DNA from: Cymbidium sinense
Lineage: Eukaryota; Streptophyta; Magnoliopsida; Asparagales; Orchidaceae
Reading direction: 5' to 3'
DNA length: 64,000 nucleotides
Assembly (NCBI GenBank): GCA_021442155.1
Contig: CM038214.1
Coordinates: 138,856,040 to 138,920,039, forward strand
Translations under genes and position numbers: made by a program
Shown: piece after piece, positions 1-11,290 of the stretch
Layout of the letters: every line of letters starts with the position of its first letter
How positions within the stretch are numbered: position 1 is the stretch's first letter
Notes under the pieces: model-generated
What the model saw: only the letters and a program-made list of their open reading frames with translations
Database searches by the model: none
Told to the model about the DNA's origin: nothing

Positions 1-700
1 TTAGGGTTTTAGGGTTTAAGGTTTTAGGCTTTAGGCTCTTGGGTTATGGTTTAGGGTTTAGGGTTTAATGTTCAGGCTTTAGGGTTTAGGGTTTAGGGTT
101 AGCTGAAGGTTTAGGGTTTAAGATTTTTAGGGTTTAGGGTTTAGGTTAGCTTAGGGTTTTGGGTTTGCAGTTTAGGGTTTAGGCTTTAGAGTTTAAGGTT
201 TTTAAGGTTTAGGGTTAGTTTAGAGTTTAGGGTTTAGGGTTTAGGGTTTTAGGGTTTAGGTGTAGGGTTTAGGGTTTAGGGTTTATTTAGGGTATAGGGT
301 TTAGGGTTTAGGTTAACATAGGGTTTAGGGATAATTTAAGGTTTAGGATTTTAGGTTTAGGGTTTAGGCTTTAGGGTTTAGTGTTTTTAGGGCTTAGGGT
401 TTAGGGTTTGGGGTTTAGGGTTAGTTTAGGGTTTAGGGTTTAGGGTTAGTTTAGGGTTTTAGGGTTTAAGGTTTTTAGTTTTTAGGGTTTAGGAATTAGG
501 GTTTAAGTTTTAGGGTTTAGAGTTTAGGGTTTAAAGTTTAGGGTTAGGGTTAGGGTTTAGGGTTTAAGGTCTAGGGTTTTAGGTTTTAGGGTTTAGGGTT
601 AGGGTTTAGGATTTTAGGGTTTAAGGGTTAGGGTTTATGGTAGTAGGTTTAGGATTTAGGCTTATTTTTAGGGGATAGGGATAAGCATTTTTATTATTTT
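1..700 (+). repeat. Degenerate telomere-like block (TTTAGGG)n
   Basis: The stretch consists of TTTAGGG units and variants with extra T, missing G or single substitutions, all with the G-rich strand on +. Perfect runs last only a few units, so this is not an active telomere tract. I see no gene. The window starts inside the block, so its left edge is unknown. Confidence 0.93.
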
Positions 701-1965
701 ATTTATTTATTAATTTTAAATTAAGTAAACTCATAGGTTTAGATTTATTTAGTTTAGTTTATTTTTTATTTTGATTTAGGTTTATTTTTATTTTTATTTA
801 GTTTATTTATTTTAGTTTAGGTTTTTATTATTTTAATTTATATTTTAGGTTTAGGTTTAGGTTTATGTTTATTTTTTTTAGTTTTGTTTTACTTTTATTT
901 TATTTTCCAGGTTTAAGTTTTATTTTTTTATTTTTAGGTTTAGGTTTTGGTTTTATTTAGTTATTTTAGGTTTACGTTTTTGGTTTTTAATTTAGATTTA
1001 GTTTTAAGTTTTATTTTTTAGTTTAAGTTTAGGTTTATTTTTAGTTTAGTTTATTTTATTTTGATTAGGTTTTTATTTTGGTTTAGTTTATTTTATGTTT
1101 AGGTTTTATTTATTATAGTTTAGCTTATTTTGGTTTAGGTTTAGGCTTATTTTATTTTGTTTATTTTATTTTTATTTCAGGTTTAGTTTTATTTTTTAGT
1201 TTAGGGTTTAGGTTTTATTCTTTTTAATTTTAGCTTTATATTTAGGTTTAGGTTTTTATTTAGTTGTTATTTTATTTAATTCTAGGTTTATTTTATTTTT
1301 ATTTTATGTTTAGTTTTTATTTTATTTAGGTTTTTAATTGTTAGGTTTATTTTATATAATTTTAGGTTTATTTTATTTTATTTTTAGGTTTAAGTTTAGT
1401 TTTAGTTTAGGTTTTTATTTTATTTTATTTTTTATTTTATTTAAGTTTAGATTTTTTTATTTTTTAGGTTTATTTTTAGGTTTTATTTTTTATTTAGGTT
1501 TAGGTTTATTTCTAGTTTATTTTATTTTATTTAGTTTAGGTTTAGGTTTAGGTTTTATTATTTTATTTTAGTTTATTTTAATGTAGGTTTACTTTTATTT
1601 TATCTTTATTTTAGGTTTAATTTTTTTTTTAGTTTAGGGTTTTGGTTTTATTTTTTATTTTTTTTAAGTTTTATTTTTAGGTTTATATTTAGCTTTTTTT
1701 TTTTTTTTAAGTTTTATTTTATTTTTATTTTTGGTTTAGTTTTTACTTGATTCATTTTTTTTAGTTTAGTTTAGATTTTTATTTATTTTTCTTTTGTTTA
1801 GCATTTTTTTATTTAATTTATTTTCTTTTAAGGATTTGGTTTGGGTTTTATTTATAGTTTATGTATTTATTTAATTTTAGTTTTTTATTATATTTTGGTT
1901 TAGGTTTTTTTATTTATTTCATTTATAAGTTTTATTTAGTTTAGGTTTAGGTTTTTAGCTTTTTT
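700..1965 (+). repeat. T-rich block led by TTAAGTAAAC motif
   Basis: It begins with a T/A stretch and TTAAGTAAAC at about 721-730, then changes into TTTTA, TTTAGG, TTTAGTTTA and homopolymer-T words. The open frame at 1338-1571 contains only Phe, Leu, Ile, Gly, Tyr and a few other residues produced by this composition and is not a gene. The motif at the left edge recurs at the start of most T-rich blocks in the window. Confidence 0.85.
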
Positions 1966-2110
1966 TAGGGTTGTTTTAGGGTCAGGTCATTTGTGAGTTT
2001 AGGGTTTGGGGTTTAGGGTTTAGGGTTTATGATCTTTTTTAGAGTTTAGATTTAGGTTTTAAGTGTAGGGTCAGGTTGTGTGGAGTAGGGTTTGGTTTAG
2101 CATTTAGTGT
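1966..2110 (+). repeat. Short telomere-like block
   Basis: TTTAGGG and TTTAGGTTTA words interrupted by GTCAGGTCATTTG and GGTCAGGTTGTG, two related non-telomeric words about 80 bp apart. No gene. Confidence 0.8.
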
Positions 2111-2780
2111 TTAGTTTAAGTTTATTTTGTTTATTTTTAAGTTTAATTTCCATGTTTACTTTTACTTTAGTTCTTATTTTATTATTTAGGTTTAGGTTTT
2201 TTTTTATTTTTAGATTTAGGTTTGGTTATTTCTTTATTTTTTTTAAGGTTTATGTTTTAGGTTTTCAATTTAGGTTTATGCTTAGGTTTTATTTTTTGGT
2301 TTAGGTTTAGGTTAATTTTTAGTTTATTTTATTTAATTTAGTTTAGGTTTAGGTTAACGTTTAGTTTGTTTTAGGTTAACGTTTAGGTTTTATTTATTTT
2401 AATTTAGGTTTAGGTTTATTTTCTATTTTATATTTAATATTTATTTTAAGTTTAGGCTTTTTCTTTATTTCAGGTTTAGGTTTTATTTTTTATTTATTTT
2501 TAGGACTTATTTTAGGTTTATTTTTAACTCTAGTTTCTTTTATTTTATTTTTTAGGTTTATTTTAGGTTTATTTTACTTTTATTTTAAGTTTAACTTTAT
2601 TTTATTTAGGTTTTCTATTCTCGTTTATTTTATTTTTAGTTTAGTTTAAATTTTATTTATTTTACTTTTTATTAGTATTTTTTATTTTATTTGTAGGTTT
2701 ATAGGTTTTAGTGTAGATTTTTAATTTTATTATATTTAAGCATTTTATTTATGTTAATTTTAGGTTTTATTTAGTTTAAG
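2111..2780 (+). repeat. T-rich block
   Basis: TTTTA/TTTAGG words with a duplicated GGTTAACGTTTAG word near 2350-2390. It lacks the TTAAGTAAAC lead motif. The frame at 2107-2304 is low-complexity and not a gene. Confidence 0.8.
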
Positions 2781-3065
2781 ATTTAGCTCGATTTTTGGCT
2801 CAGTTTAGGGTTTAAGGTGTGGCTCAGTGTTTCCAGGGTTTAGCTCTGAGGTTTAGTGTAGGTAGGTCATTAGGCTGGGTTCAGTTTAGGGTATGGTTTA
2901 AGGTTTAGGGTTTATCTTGGATTTGGGATTTAGTTTGGGGTTTTTGGGTTTGGGTTCAGATTGTGGTTAGGATTTGGATTAGACTCAGTAGGGTTTTAGA
3001 GGGTTTAGGATGATAGGCCCATGGTAGGTGTCAGGGCCCAGAATCAGGTAAGCCCATTTAGTGGT
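2781..3065 (+). repeat. GC-richer islet inside telomere-like array
   Basis: Here telomere words mix with GGCTCAGT, CTCAGTAGG, AGGCCCATGG and GGGCCCAGAATCAGG. These recall the larger GC-rich islet near 11.3-11.67 kb, so the two are probably copies of one degenerate repeat. No coding frame. Confidence 0.55.
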
Positions 3066-3265
3066 GGGTAGATCTTATTTATATTTATTTACAGGGTTTA
3101 GTTTAGTTTTTAGTTTATTTTATTTATTTGATTTAGGTTTAGTTTATTTTATATCTGATAATATTTTAGATATTTTATTTTATTTTATTTTAGGAGTTTA
3201 AGTTTAGGTTTTATTTTATTTTATTTAGGTTTAGTTTATTTTATTTTATTTTAAGATTTAGTATG
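3066..3265 (+). repeat. T-rich block
   Basis: TATTTTATTTTAGG and related words. No gene. Confidence 0.75.
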
Positions 3266-3497
3266 TAGGAAGTTTTAGGGTAGTAGGTTTAGGTTTAGGG
3301 TTTTAGGATTTTAGGGTTAGGGTGGGTTTTGGGTGATTTAGGGTTTAGAGTTTTGGGGTTAAGGTTGTTGGCTTTAGGGTTTATGATTTAGGGTTTAGGG
3401 TTTACAGTTTATGATTTTTAGGGTTTAGGGTTTAGGGTTTAGGGTTTATGTTTTAGGTTTAGGGTTCAAGTTTTAGTTTAGGGTTTAGGGTTTTTGG
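3266..3497 (+). repeat. Telomere-like block
   Basis: TTTAGGG units with several near-perfect consecutive copies around 3418-3450, leading into a T-tract that joins the GRP fragment. Confidence 0.88.
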
Positions 3498-3571
3498 TTT
3501 TTTTATTAACAAAGAATAAATTTAGATTCAACATTTCTTCTTTTCGATTTCATCAACCAAGCAACAAACCA
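3498..3571 (-). pseudogene. GRP 3'UTR remnant, copy 1 (truncated)
   Basis: After a T-tract (3498-3504) comes antisense 3'UTR sequence shared with the longer GRP copies at 12.66 and 14.34 kb (word AACATTTCTTCTTTTCGATT at 3530-3549). Homology stops at about 3571 inside CAACCAAGCAACAAACC, where unrelated LTR-element sequence begins. The matching remainder of a GRP copy, starting at the equivalent position, is found at 24105, so a 20.5-kb block may have split one copy. Only untranslated sequence is present here. Confidence 0.75.
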
Positions 3572-5762
3572 GAGAAGCGAGGTAATCAAATGAGCTCTTT
3601 GGGGCTAGCTAAAGCCTCATGTTCCTGGGATGTCCAGACTATATACCAATTACCATGCAATCTTATATAATTCAACACATGAATAGAGGAAAGTAAACTC
3701 AACATTCATACACTTAAGCTATAAGCACATGCATTTCTTATGTATTTATAACCATCATCATAACACATATTATTATTCATTTATAAGCTTTTGAGAAATA
3801 CATTTGGATTTAATACTAATATTAGCCACACATATATTAAATTAAATCAACACATGCAAGCTTACATAAAGTAAATCCCTTTTATTTTTCTTGATTTTGA
3901 AAAGATGGATGCATGAATTCAAATGACATACCAAATTTAACATGATTGGAAAGAGGACAACCAAATATAAGCATGTGATACATTCAACCAAACTAGTTCT
4001 TTAGGACATTCAAATAAAATAAGATTATTTAAAGCAAACCAAAGCATCTTTATTAATTATGTTTTAGATTTTATTTGATTTAAAGAGAAGAAGAGAAATC
4101 ATCACTTGTTGTTTTAAACCCATTCCTAAATTATTGATTTGATTTTACTTTAGGAAATGTAATTAAGTTGATTTTATGGTATAATTAAGTTGAACCCTTA
4201 ATTAGATGAATTAATTACCCTTACTAATGTCACCTTAAAGTAATTAACTAAATAATTATGAGGCAACATGATATGCATGGAAAATAAACTTATAATGATC
4301 GTAGAAAATAAAAGGGGCCTAATGCAATTGGCTCAAGATTAATAGTTAATTAGATTAAGGGACTTATTTAATTACTCTTATGGTTTTCTCAGACATGTGA
4401 ACTAACCATAATTTCATTAAACTCTTTTAGGTTATTAACTAACTAAATATTTGCCCCATGATTTAATTAATTAAGGTCTGATGTGATTATGATTTCAATT
4501 TGATTTAATTAATTAGTTAAATCTTAATTAATTTCATTTTAAGAAAAGGTGAAATGAACTTAGGGAAAGGGGTCCCAACCCTATTCCTTAGTTCACTTAC
4601 TGTTGAACAATGATTAATAAAATTCATTAACCAATTTATTACTGTTCATGGGATTAATTAATCATTAATTAGCTTAAAAGAGTAATTAAGGTTTAATTAG
4701 TCAATTTTTCTAATTAAGTGAGCAATAAATCCCAAGAAAATCATAGGAGGTAGAGGTCATCCCATTAAATTAACCCACAAAATTTGGGATTAATTGCTCA
4801 AGTAATTAAAAAGTAAATAAGTTAATTAATTTTGTAATTAAACTTTAATTATTACTCGATATTAGTTAAGATCATTTTTAATTAATTCTCCTCTGAAATA
4901 CCTTCAAAATGAGTATTTATTTGCATTTTTTTATTTCTCTATGATTTTTTTATAATTTTAAGAAGTTTCATTCATTAAAAATGATTAATTAAGCCTCTTT
5001 AAAGCCTAATCATGTTGGCACCATGTGGCGCAGTTAAGCGATGTGCTTTCCAGATGGAGCCGCGAGATTGGCTACTTAAAACTTATCTCGCCATGGGTGG
5101 TGGACAAGCTTTCATCCGCCGCCTTCGATCTAAGATTATTTATTTTAATAGAGTTAAATTAAATATCTAATATCCGCCATCACCGCGATCAACGCCACTG
5201 TGATATGAGCTCACTGAGTAACGGATCAACTCCAAAAGGATCTCACACCTTCACAACATCGATCGGAGGGGATCAAATGGTCAAGATCACACGAGATGCA
5301 AGCTTTCTTCAAAAATCTCCAACCCATTTCTGAATAAGGATCAGTTATGGAAGCATGACTAATCAGAGCAATAGAATGCCGGCTCGAACGATTGAAGAAG
5401 CTTCATCTAGTGGAGAAGAAGCCCTATCGAGCAGCAATTGGATCAATTCCTCGATGTTCACTATGAAGTCCATGAATCGATGATTTAGAGCTCCGCTTTG
5501 ATCGAAGTCCCACCTCCAGTTCTTGGGAAGTTTGGGAGATGATTCGTTCTTGCTCGATGAGGCCTAATGAAGGTGTGAGCAAAGTTAATTTAAGTTTGAT
5601 GGAGAAATGGGGAAGTTAGTTGAAAAATGGGAGAGCCCTATTTTGGGACAGACGGGAGTGGCATTTTCTGATTGAGGAATGAGCTTGAGAGCTTAGGGAA
5701 TAGCTCTAATGGCTCGTATTGGGTAGCTAAGGAATGATTTTTGTGTGTGTTTGAGTGGAAAC

Positions 5763-5782
5763 AAGGGGGTATATACCCCCTT
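5763..5782. promoter_or_regulatory. Perfect 20-bp palindrome containing TATATA
   Basis: AAGGGGG, TATATA, CCCCCTT reads identically on both strands. It sits at the edge between a T/G-rich stretch and a mixed-sequence leader, where an LTR promoter would be. It could be the TATA box of a decayed LTR reading on the minus strand. The function is inferred from position and sequence only. Confidence 0.4.
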
Positions 5783-5799
5783 CATCTTGATCGGACAGT

Positions 5800-7740
5800 G
5801 GGATCAGGTTTGACTTCCAATGGTCATCCGACCATCTCAAGGAGTCATCGATGGGAGGCACGAGGTGAGTTAGCTCGGCTTGGTTAGTTGAAGGTGTGGA
5901 ATTGGCTACCAAGGAGGAATCATGGGTGTCATATGAGTTTAAAATGTTCTAATGGGATGGGTGGGGTGATTTCACCACCCATGGGTCATGGCTAACCCAA
6001 CCACCCCTCGTCTGTCCTAGGTGCCTAGGTGGACCATTGGGAGAGTACCAAGTGGCCAAGGAATGGTAATGACCACTTACATGGGTGATTTGTCTCATGT
6101 GATGTCCTTGACCTAAGGGTAGAATGATCATTTGGCACTGGATTTGATTTGGGAAAATTTAAAATGAGCCAAAAGTAGGTTAGCCCAAGTTTCAAGTCAA
6201 TTAGAGTTGATTTGGTTTGGTTTGGCTCAATTTGACTCAAATTAAAAGGTTGGGTCAAGTTGACCAATTGGTCAAATTGGGACAAAGTTGGGTCAAGTTC
6301 ATATGATCATTTGGGTTATTTTGGTTCAATTTTTTTGTTTAGTTTGGCTTAGATTTGATTTTGGCTCATTTGAATTCATTTGGGTCAAATGGGTTAAGTT
6401 GACCAATTTGACCAAAGTGGCCAAATTGGCTTGGGTTGGGTGTTGGTTTGGGTTTAGTTGAACAATTGAAGATAATTGTTAGCTTTCATTACAATTAATT
6501 TGGATTTGGTTTTGATTTAGGCCAACTTGAACCTTTAGGTCAATTTAGGCTAAGTAGGTCAATTGGGTCCATTCATAGCTTTGGTCAAGTTCAACAATCA
6601 ATTTAGAATGAACTTGAGCCATTTGGTTGTAATCAATTTGGTTTATATTTTAATTTGAGTCTTTTAGGTCAATTTGGGTCAACTTCAAGAGGGCCAATTG
6701 GGTTTGGTTTGACTCAATTGAAGGTCAAGTCATATTTAAATATTTATTTTGATTTGTTATGAATCATTGGTTTCAAGGATTTGGCATAGTTGCAATTTGG
6801 CTAGTTTGGATTCATATGGTTAAGGGGTTGACTTGGTCAAATGACCAAGTTGACCTAATTTATGATGATAATTGATCAACTTAGGGTGATCAATAATCAT
6901 GATAGGAGGTTTATACAAGCTTTGTTCAATCCAATTTGGGTAAGATTAGAACTTGGCTCAAATTGGTTAAATTCACCACTTTGGGTTAAGTGTACCAATT
7001 GGGTTTAGTTGGCTTGATTTTGGGTTGAGTTTGACTTAGTTGAGTTTTATATGGATTTGGGATTGATATATAAATTCAATTGAAATTGGCATTGGTTCAA
7101 ATGGGTTTTGGTTCATTTGAACATTTCAAGTCAAAAGGGTTAAGTTGGGTTGATTTTGTTTTGGCTTGATGATTGTAGATTTCATTTATATTTGTGAATA
7201 TGATTGAAGGTGTGATTTATTCATGAGAAAATCATTTGAATTTGCGTCCATGGAGTTGGGTCATGTGGCTTAGGTTTGGATTTTGATTTGGTTTGATTTC
7301 ATTTTAATGATTAAATGTAGCATTTAGATTTGTGAAGATGATTGAAAATACAATTAATTTGTAAGAAAATCAATTGAGTTTGACTTGATTTGGACTAAGA
7401 TTTGGCTAAGTCCACGGAATAGGTCATATGGATTAGGAAGGGTTTTGATTTAATTTGATTTAGTTTGATTTAGTTTTGATCATTTTAATATAGATTTGAT
7501 TTATATTTAGGAAGATGATTGAAGATATAAATTAGTTATGAGAAAATCAATTGATTTTGGATTGATTTGGATTACAATTTGGCTAAGTCCATGGGATATA
7601 TCATATAGCTTTGGAAGGGTTTCAAGTTTGGATTTGATAATGGGCTTCAATCATTTGGTTTTGGAATTTGGGTTTGGATTTGGATTAGAATTTGATGTTT
7701 GATTTGAACTTGAGGTTTGGTTTGAGAAGGTGAACATGGA
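5800..7740 (-). repeat. T/G-rich degenerate repeat stretch (U3-like)
   Basis: On + the sequence is a loose repetition of TTGGTCAA, TTGACC, TTTGGTTTGG and CAATTTGG words. On the minus strand it is A/C-rich, like 19830-20280 on +. A longer-range near-duplication is also visible: passages around 7195-7260, 7330-7400 and 7500-7580 share a GAAGATGATTGAA...GAGAAAATCA pattern at about 150-170 bp spacing. Open frames here (for example 6025-6285 minus) follow from low stop-codon density and show no domain. Confidence 0.55.
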
Positions 7741-7984
7741 TTGGGTTTGGGTTGTAGAGTAGGTGGATTATACTAATCCCTAAAGCAAAACGTAATCCTA
7801 TGGTTAAGTCTCTGAGTCTTTACGCATAGGTTAAGTGTTTACCTAGTTGTTAGAAGTGTCTTATGACTAGGGATGAATTAGTGTCTAGAAGACTCGTAAG
7901 TCTAAGATGGGAAGATTGAATCCGCACTCTAAAAGTAAGGTCAATAGGCTTTAGGCTCCATAGTGTTTCCCCTTAGAGATAAAT

Positions 7985-8170
7985 GATTGGTCGACTGAAG
8001 CTAAGTTTCACATTATAAACTATGATACATCTTTCAACGCTTTTCTTGAGAGACCATGGATTAATGAGAACAACATAGTTCCATCCTCTCTACATCAATT
8101 TATGAAGTTTGTGAGAGGTGGATCGTCTACTATGTCAAAAGAGATCTCAAGCCATTTAAAGTTCGTGAGG
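7985..8170 (+). pseudogene. Ty3/gypsy aspartic-protease-region remnant
   Basis: Reading + from about 8010 gives FHIINYDTSFNAF, LERPWINENN and IVPSSLHQFMKFV without a stop for about 50 codons. The pattern of a conserved F-x-V-I-D-Y with LLGRPW followed by V-P-S-x-L-H-Q-x-x-K is typical of the end of the retropepsin region in plant Ty3/gypsy polyproteins; here the usual Gly before Arg-Pro-Trp is Glu. There is no start codon and no linked full polyprotein. It is a decayed internal piece; the strand is opposite to the LTR-like segment on its left, so an inversion boundary probably lies near 7965. Confidence 0.65.
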
Positions 8171-8229
8171 TCGGCATATATGAGATGTGGCTTACTACCT
8201 CACTCAAAATCAACAAGTCTATTCTCGTG

Positions 8230-8335
8230 AACTGGTCCAATGTTTAAAAATAAATGAAAAAAAGTAAGAAAAAGAAAAAGAAAGAGGAAAAAAAGAAAAG
8301 AGAAAATGAAAAAAAAAATATAAGGGAGCAGAAAT
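8230..8335. repeat. Purine-rich A/G low-complexity tract
   Basis: About 90 bases of AAAAAGAAAAAG-like sequence. A polypurine tract would be expected upstream of a 3' LTR, but this is much longer than a normal one, so I only call low complexity. Confidence 0.6.
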
Positions 8336-8820
8336 AGACTTGGAAAAGGAAATGAAACCTGACATTAGATTCCACCCATAGTTCATTATTCCATTCAAAC
8401 ATATGGGTAGATGACCTCCACCTGGAAGGAAGAGGCCAGAGTCACCTGTGGGTGGAAAACCTCCTTATTGGCCACCCAATAAAAGATATATCCTAGCTAC
8501 AAGGAGTACACTTGCTATCCATATATACTTAGAATCTAGTTCATAGGATGAGTCTTATATGGTTAGCACACCAACCGTTTAATAGTAGATTCCCTTGGAG
8601 GTGACACTTGAACCAGATAGTGATGATGATCGGTCTCCAAAGCAAAGCATTAATGTATCCAAGTCTATATGTAAATAGTTAGTCATTAGTTGGGAATAAT
8701 TTGATCGAGGTCACATCTCAAGTGGATATGCCTTTAATTTGAAATAAAACTAATCCAAATAAACCATATCAAATCACATTAAATTAAGATAAAATTAATC
8801 CTGAGTAATTTTCAGTTGAC
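8336..8820. other. Unassigned mixed-composition DNA
   Basis: Balanced-composition sequence without a usable frame; probably LTR-retroelement debris because it lies between a gypsy protease remnant and a repeat shared with 18.84 kb. Confidence 0.4.
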
Positions 8821-9560
8821 ATAAGTCCCCAGCGGCATTCACTCAGTAGTCACCCCAGGTCAAGTTCAATTGGTTGTGCATCCAACTTGTCACCCCTACG
8901 ATTGTTCCTTGCTTTGGAAGATGTAAGTTTGCTACACCATCTTCCTAGCACGCCATCGCATAAAGGAAACCCCTTAGTTGTCACCCCAGCTGTAGAAAAT
9001 CCCTTTTGATTTGTAAACCTGAGGTAGGTCAAGTCTAATATAGCCCCTTCTCAATGGGTCTATCACTCACTAATAGGGTCCATACATTAACTAAAATTAA
9101 ATTAAACCCAATTTGATTTTCTCCAATGGAGTTAAATCACACCCTTCTCCCTAGTGGAGCCCCAAATCATATTTAAATAAGTCAAGCAAACAAATCAAAT
9201 TCAAAACTAACCTCACCGGTGGAGCCAAATTAAACTAACTCCACTAGTACAGTCTAAATCAAAGAAATCCAACCAAACTCTTATCCCCAGTGAATACATC
9301 CCCGAACAAATCTATGAAATCAAACTCAAATCCTAAATCCTAGTGGATAGCTCGAACCTACTTCCCTAGTGGAAGGTTCATATACTTGATCCCCAATGGA
9401 CTCGAGCCCATATCTCTAATAGATATGCTTCCACATCAATTAAAATAAAAATAAATTAAAGTTTATTTGAGCTTAATCCACGATGGATTATTGATTCTTA
9501 TCCTCGGTGGATCTTCCTTCCACAAATCATATAATCAAATCAAATTCAAACCTTATCCCC
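8821..9560 (+). repeat. Direct repeat of 18.84-19.45 kb (gypsy-associated box repeat)
   Basis: It matches 18840-19450 in the same orientation: a shared opening (ATAAGTCCC, CATTCACTCA), GAAGATGTAAGT/GAAGATATAAGT, GATTTGTAAA(C/T)CTGAG, TAGGGTCCAT/CAGGGTCCAT, and then a series of CCCCAGTGGA / CCTAGTGGAAGG words. The latter appear roughly every 40-60 bp, giving a minor internal repetition. The frame at 8850-9032 minus has no recognised domain and its ends coincide with repeat words. Confidence 0.6.
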
Positions 9561-9690
9561 AATAGTTTTTCCTCTTTTATGCCCTTAACATAGATTGTCC
9601 AATGCATGTGTGATCACCTAGCGGATCTCCCCCCATTCCCTTGACATGGAATTGTCAGCAAATCTTCTTTCTTCTCTTATGCACACCTTT
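9561..9690. other. Unassigned spacer
   Basis: Short mixed sequence between the box repeat and the AT-rich satellite. Nothing recognisable. Confidence 0.4.
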
Positions 9691-11180
9691 AATACTTCAA
9701 CCAAAAGCCTAACAATGTATTTGTTCAAATTACATTATCTTAACATTGTAATAAATATTTATGATATTTCATTGTGCAAGCTCAAACTAACTATACAATA
9801 TCATGCTAAACATATTATAGTGTGAATTAACACACTATATTATATTATAATATATGATGTCATATTATAATTTGTTATAATATAATATATTGTCTGACAT
9901 TACACCTCATCAGAATCACATAAAAGGAACAAATAACAAAATTTTCTCAAAATATGAATAATGTTCATTTTAGATGTAAAATTGTTATTTTTCTATTAGA
10001 AATGGTACAAAATAGCATAATTTTGGTGTTGCTTCATGGTGTGTGTCATCTATTTGGTCAAATTCGTCCATCTTAACCTTCAAAGTAACATTTTTGTAAG
10101 TTTTGACCTGATGTATTATAACAAAAGTAAAACATACTAAAATGTACAATAACATTTAGTAACACACCACCACATTCATATATATGTGAAGTCATATTGT
10201 TATGTACATTATATTTTAATATGCTTTCATATAATATATTATCTTACATTACACCTTAAAATGAATCACTTCAAGAAAAAAAATTATAAAATTTGGTTGA
10301 AAAATTAACATTTATTTTGGATGCAAAATTCCATTCTTTTGATTAAATGACACACCATAGCACACCCCTAATGATGTTCCCTAAAGTTTACCTTAAATTT
10401 GCCAAATCCCATCATCTCAGCCAATAAATAAGTATTTTTATGAATTATACTAGTACAAACTCTACTACATCATACTATAATAAACTAAAATATGTTAAAC
10501 AATAAGTAGTAATACACAATAGTATGCTATAATGCATGATGCTACACTATGTTATGGCATCCTATATTATAGTACACTATAACATATTATATTATATTAT
10601 ATTGCATATCACATCACAAGGGATTGCTTAAGATAAAAAATCATAAAATTAGTCTAAACAAAAAAAATTTATATATTTTAGTCGTATCACTTACATATTT
10701 TAAATTGAAATAATATATTATGATGCCATGCTCTACCTATTAAGAATTGGCCAAATTCCACCATTTTAAAGTCTAAATCAACATTTTTATAAATAATAAT
10801 AGTGTAGGCTTGCTAGCATGATTCTAAAATACTAAAATAATTTAAAATTCACAGAATAATATATTATGATATATGATGTTATACTATGCTACAACATATA
10901 ATATTTATTTTGAACATAAAATCTTACTTTTTAGACTACAGGTAGCATAGCACACCTTTGGTACTACAACATAATTCCTAATTTAAATATAACAAATTTC
11001 ATCATCTAATTTATTAAATTAAAATTTTTATGATTTATATTAATATAGACTATAGGGCACAATACCATAATATACAACAAAATTTCAATATATCATACAA
11101 CATCCAAAACCACATCACTACATGCTAAAATATATGATGCTACATTATACTATAATATATGGTATTATGATATGATTTAA
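9690..11180. repeat. AT-rich tandem satellite, period about 345 bp
   Basis: Several tandem units are visible by recurring landmarks. The word group (A/T)AACATTTTTGTAAG / AAGTATTTTTATGAATTATA / CAACATTTTTATAAATAATA / AAATTTTTATGATTTATA falls at about 10085, 10430, 10785 and 11020. Each is preceded by an AAATT(T/C)GCCAAAT(T/C)CCATCAT-like word and followed by TATAATATATGATG-type AT runs. Spacings of about 345, 355 and 235 bp suggest a unit near 345 bp with one shortened copy. Copies are strongly diverged. The right end runs directly into TTAGGGTTTAGGG at about 11181. Confidence 0.6.
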
Positions 11181-11290
11181 TTAGGGTTTAGGGTATCTAA
11201 ATCTCTAAAAATCAAGGAAAGTCTCTTAAAGATATTTTAGCTACCATAACCATGAAGAATACCATTTAGATCTAGTCTTAATGAAATCTT
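11181..11290 (+). other. Telomere-repeat junction and short unique DNA
   Basis: Two telomere units (TTAGGGTTTAGGG) at the satellite edge are followed by about 90 bp of unique sequence before telomere-like words return. Confidence 0.5.

Larger units (their letters stand above)
3572..7965 (-). mobile_element. LTR-retrotransposon-derived segment, inverted relative to 19.6-21.4 kb
   Basis: This segment is similar, in reverse complement, to parts of 19.6-21.4 kb. Examples: GGCCTAATGCAATTGGCT at 4316-4333 matches inverted near 20393; the motif with GGGATGTCC and GAGGTAATCAAATGAG near 3575-3645 matches inverted near 21090-21160; the passage at 7740-7950 matches inverted at about 19600-19835. Read on the minus strand it resembles an LTR: a long A/C-rich U3-like stretch (about 7740-5800), a TATATA box near 5774, then a leader with few repeats (5700-5020). 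It carries no coding domain that I recognise. Lineage is unproven; a Ty3/gypsy origin is suggested by neighbouring protease and reverse transcriptase traces. LTR ends were not located. Confidence 0.5.

Noticed and set aside
1..700. Functional chromosome-end telomere tract
   Set aside because: The units are too degenerate, with perfect runs of only a few copies, and the same sequence recurs throughout the window between insertions.
1338..1571. Small Phe/Leu/Gly-rich protein
   Set aside because: The frame lies wholly in TTTTA/TTTAGG low-complexity DNA and shows only the amino acids forced by those words. The same holds for 2107-2304.
5023..5060. Primer-binding site of an LTR element
   Set aside because: The TGGCACCATGTGGCGC passage suggests one, but no match to a tRNA 3' end could be confirmed and the LTR border is not located.
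6025..6285. 86-codon minus-strand gene
   Set aside because: It is made of the TTGGTCAA/TTGACC repeat words of the U3-like stretch; no domain or conserved partner.
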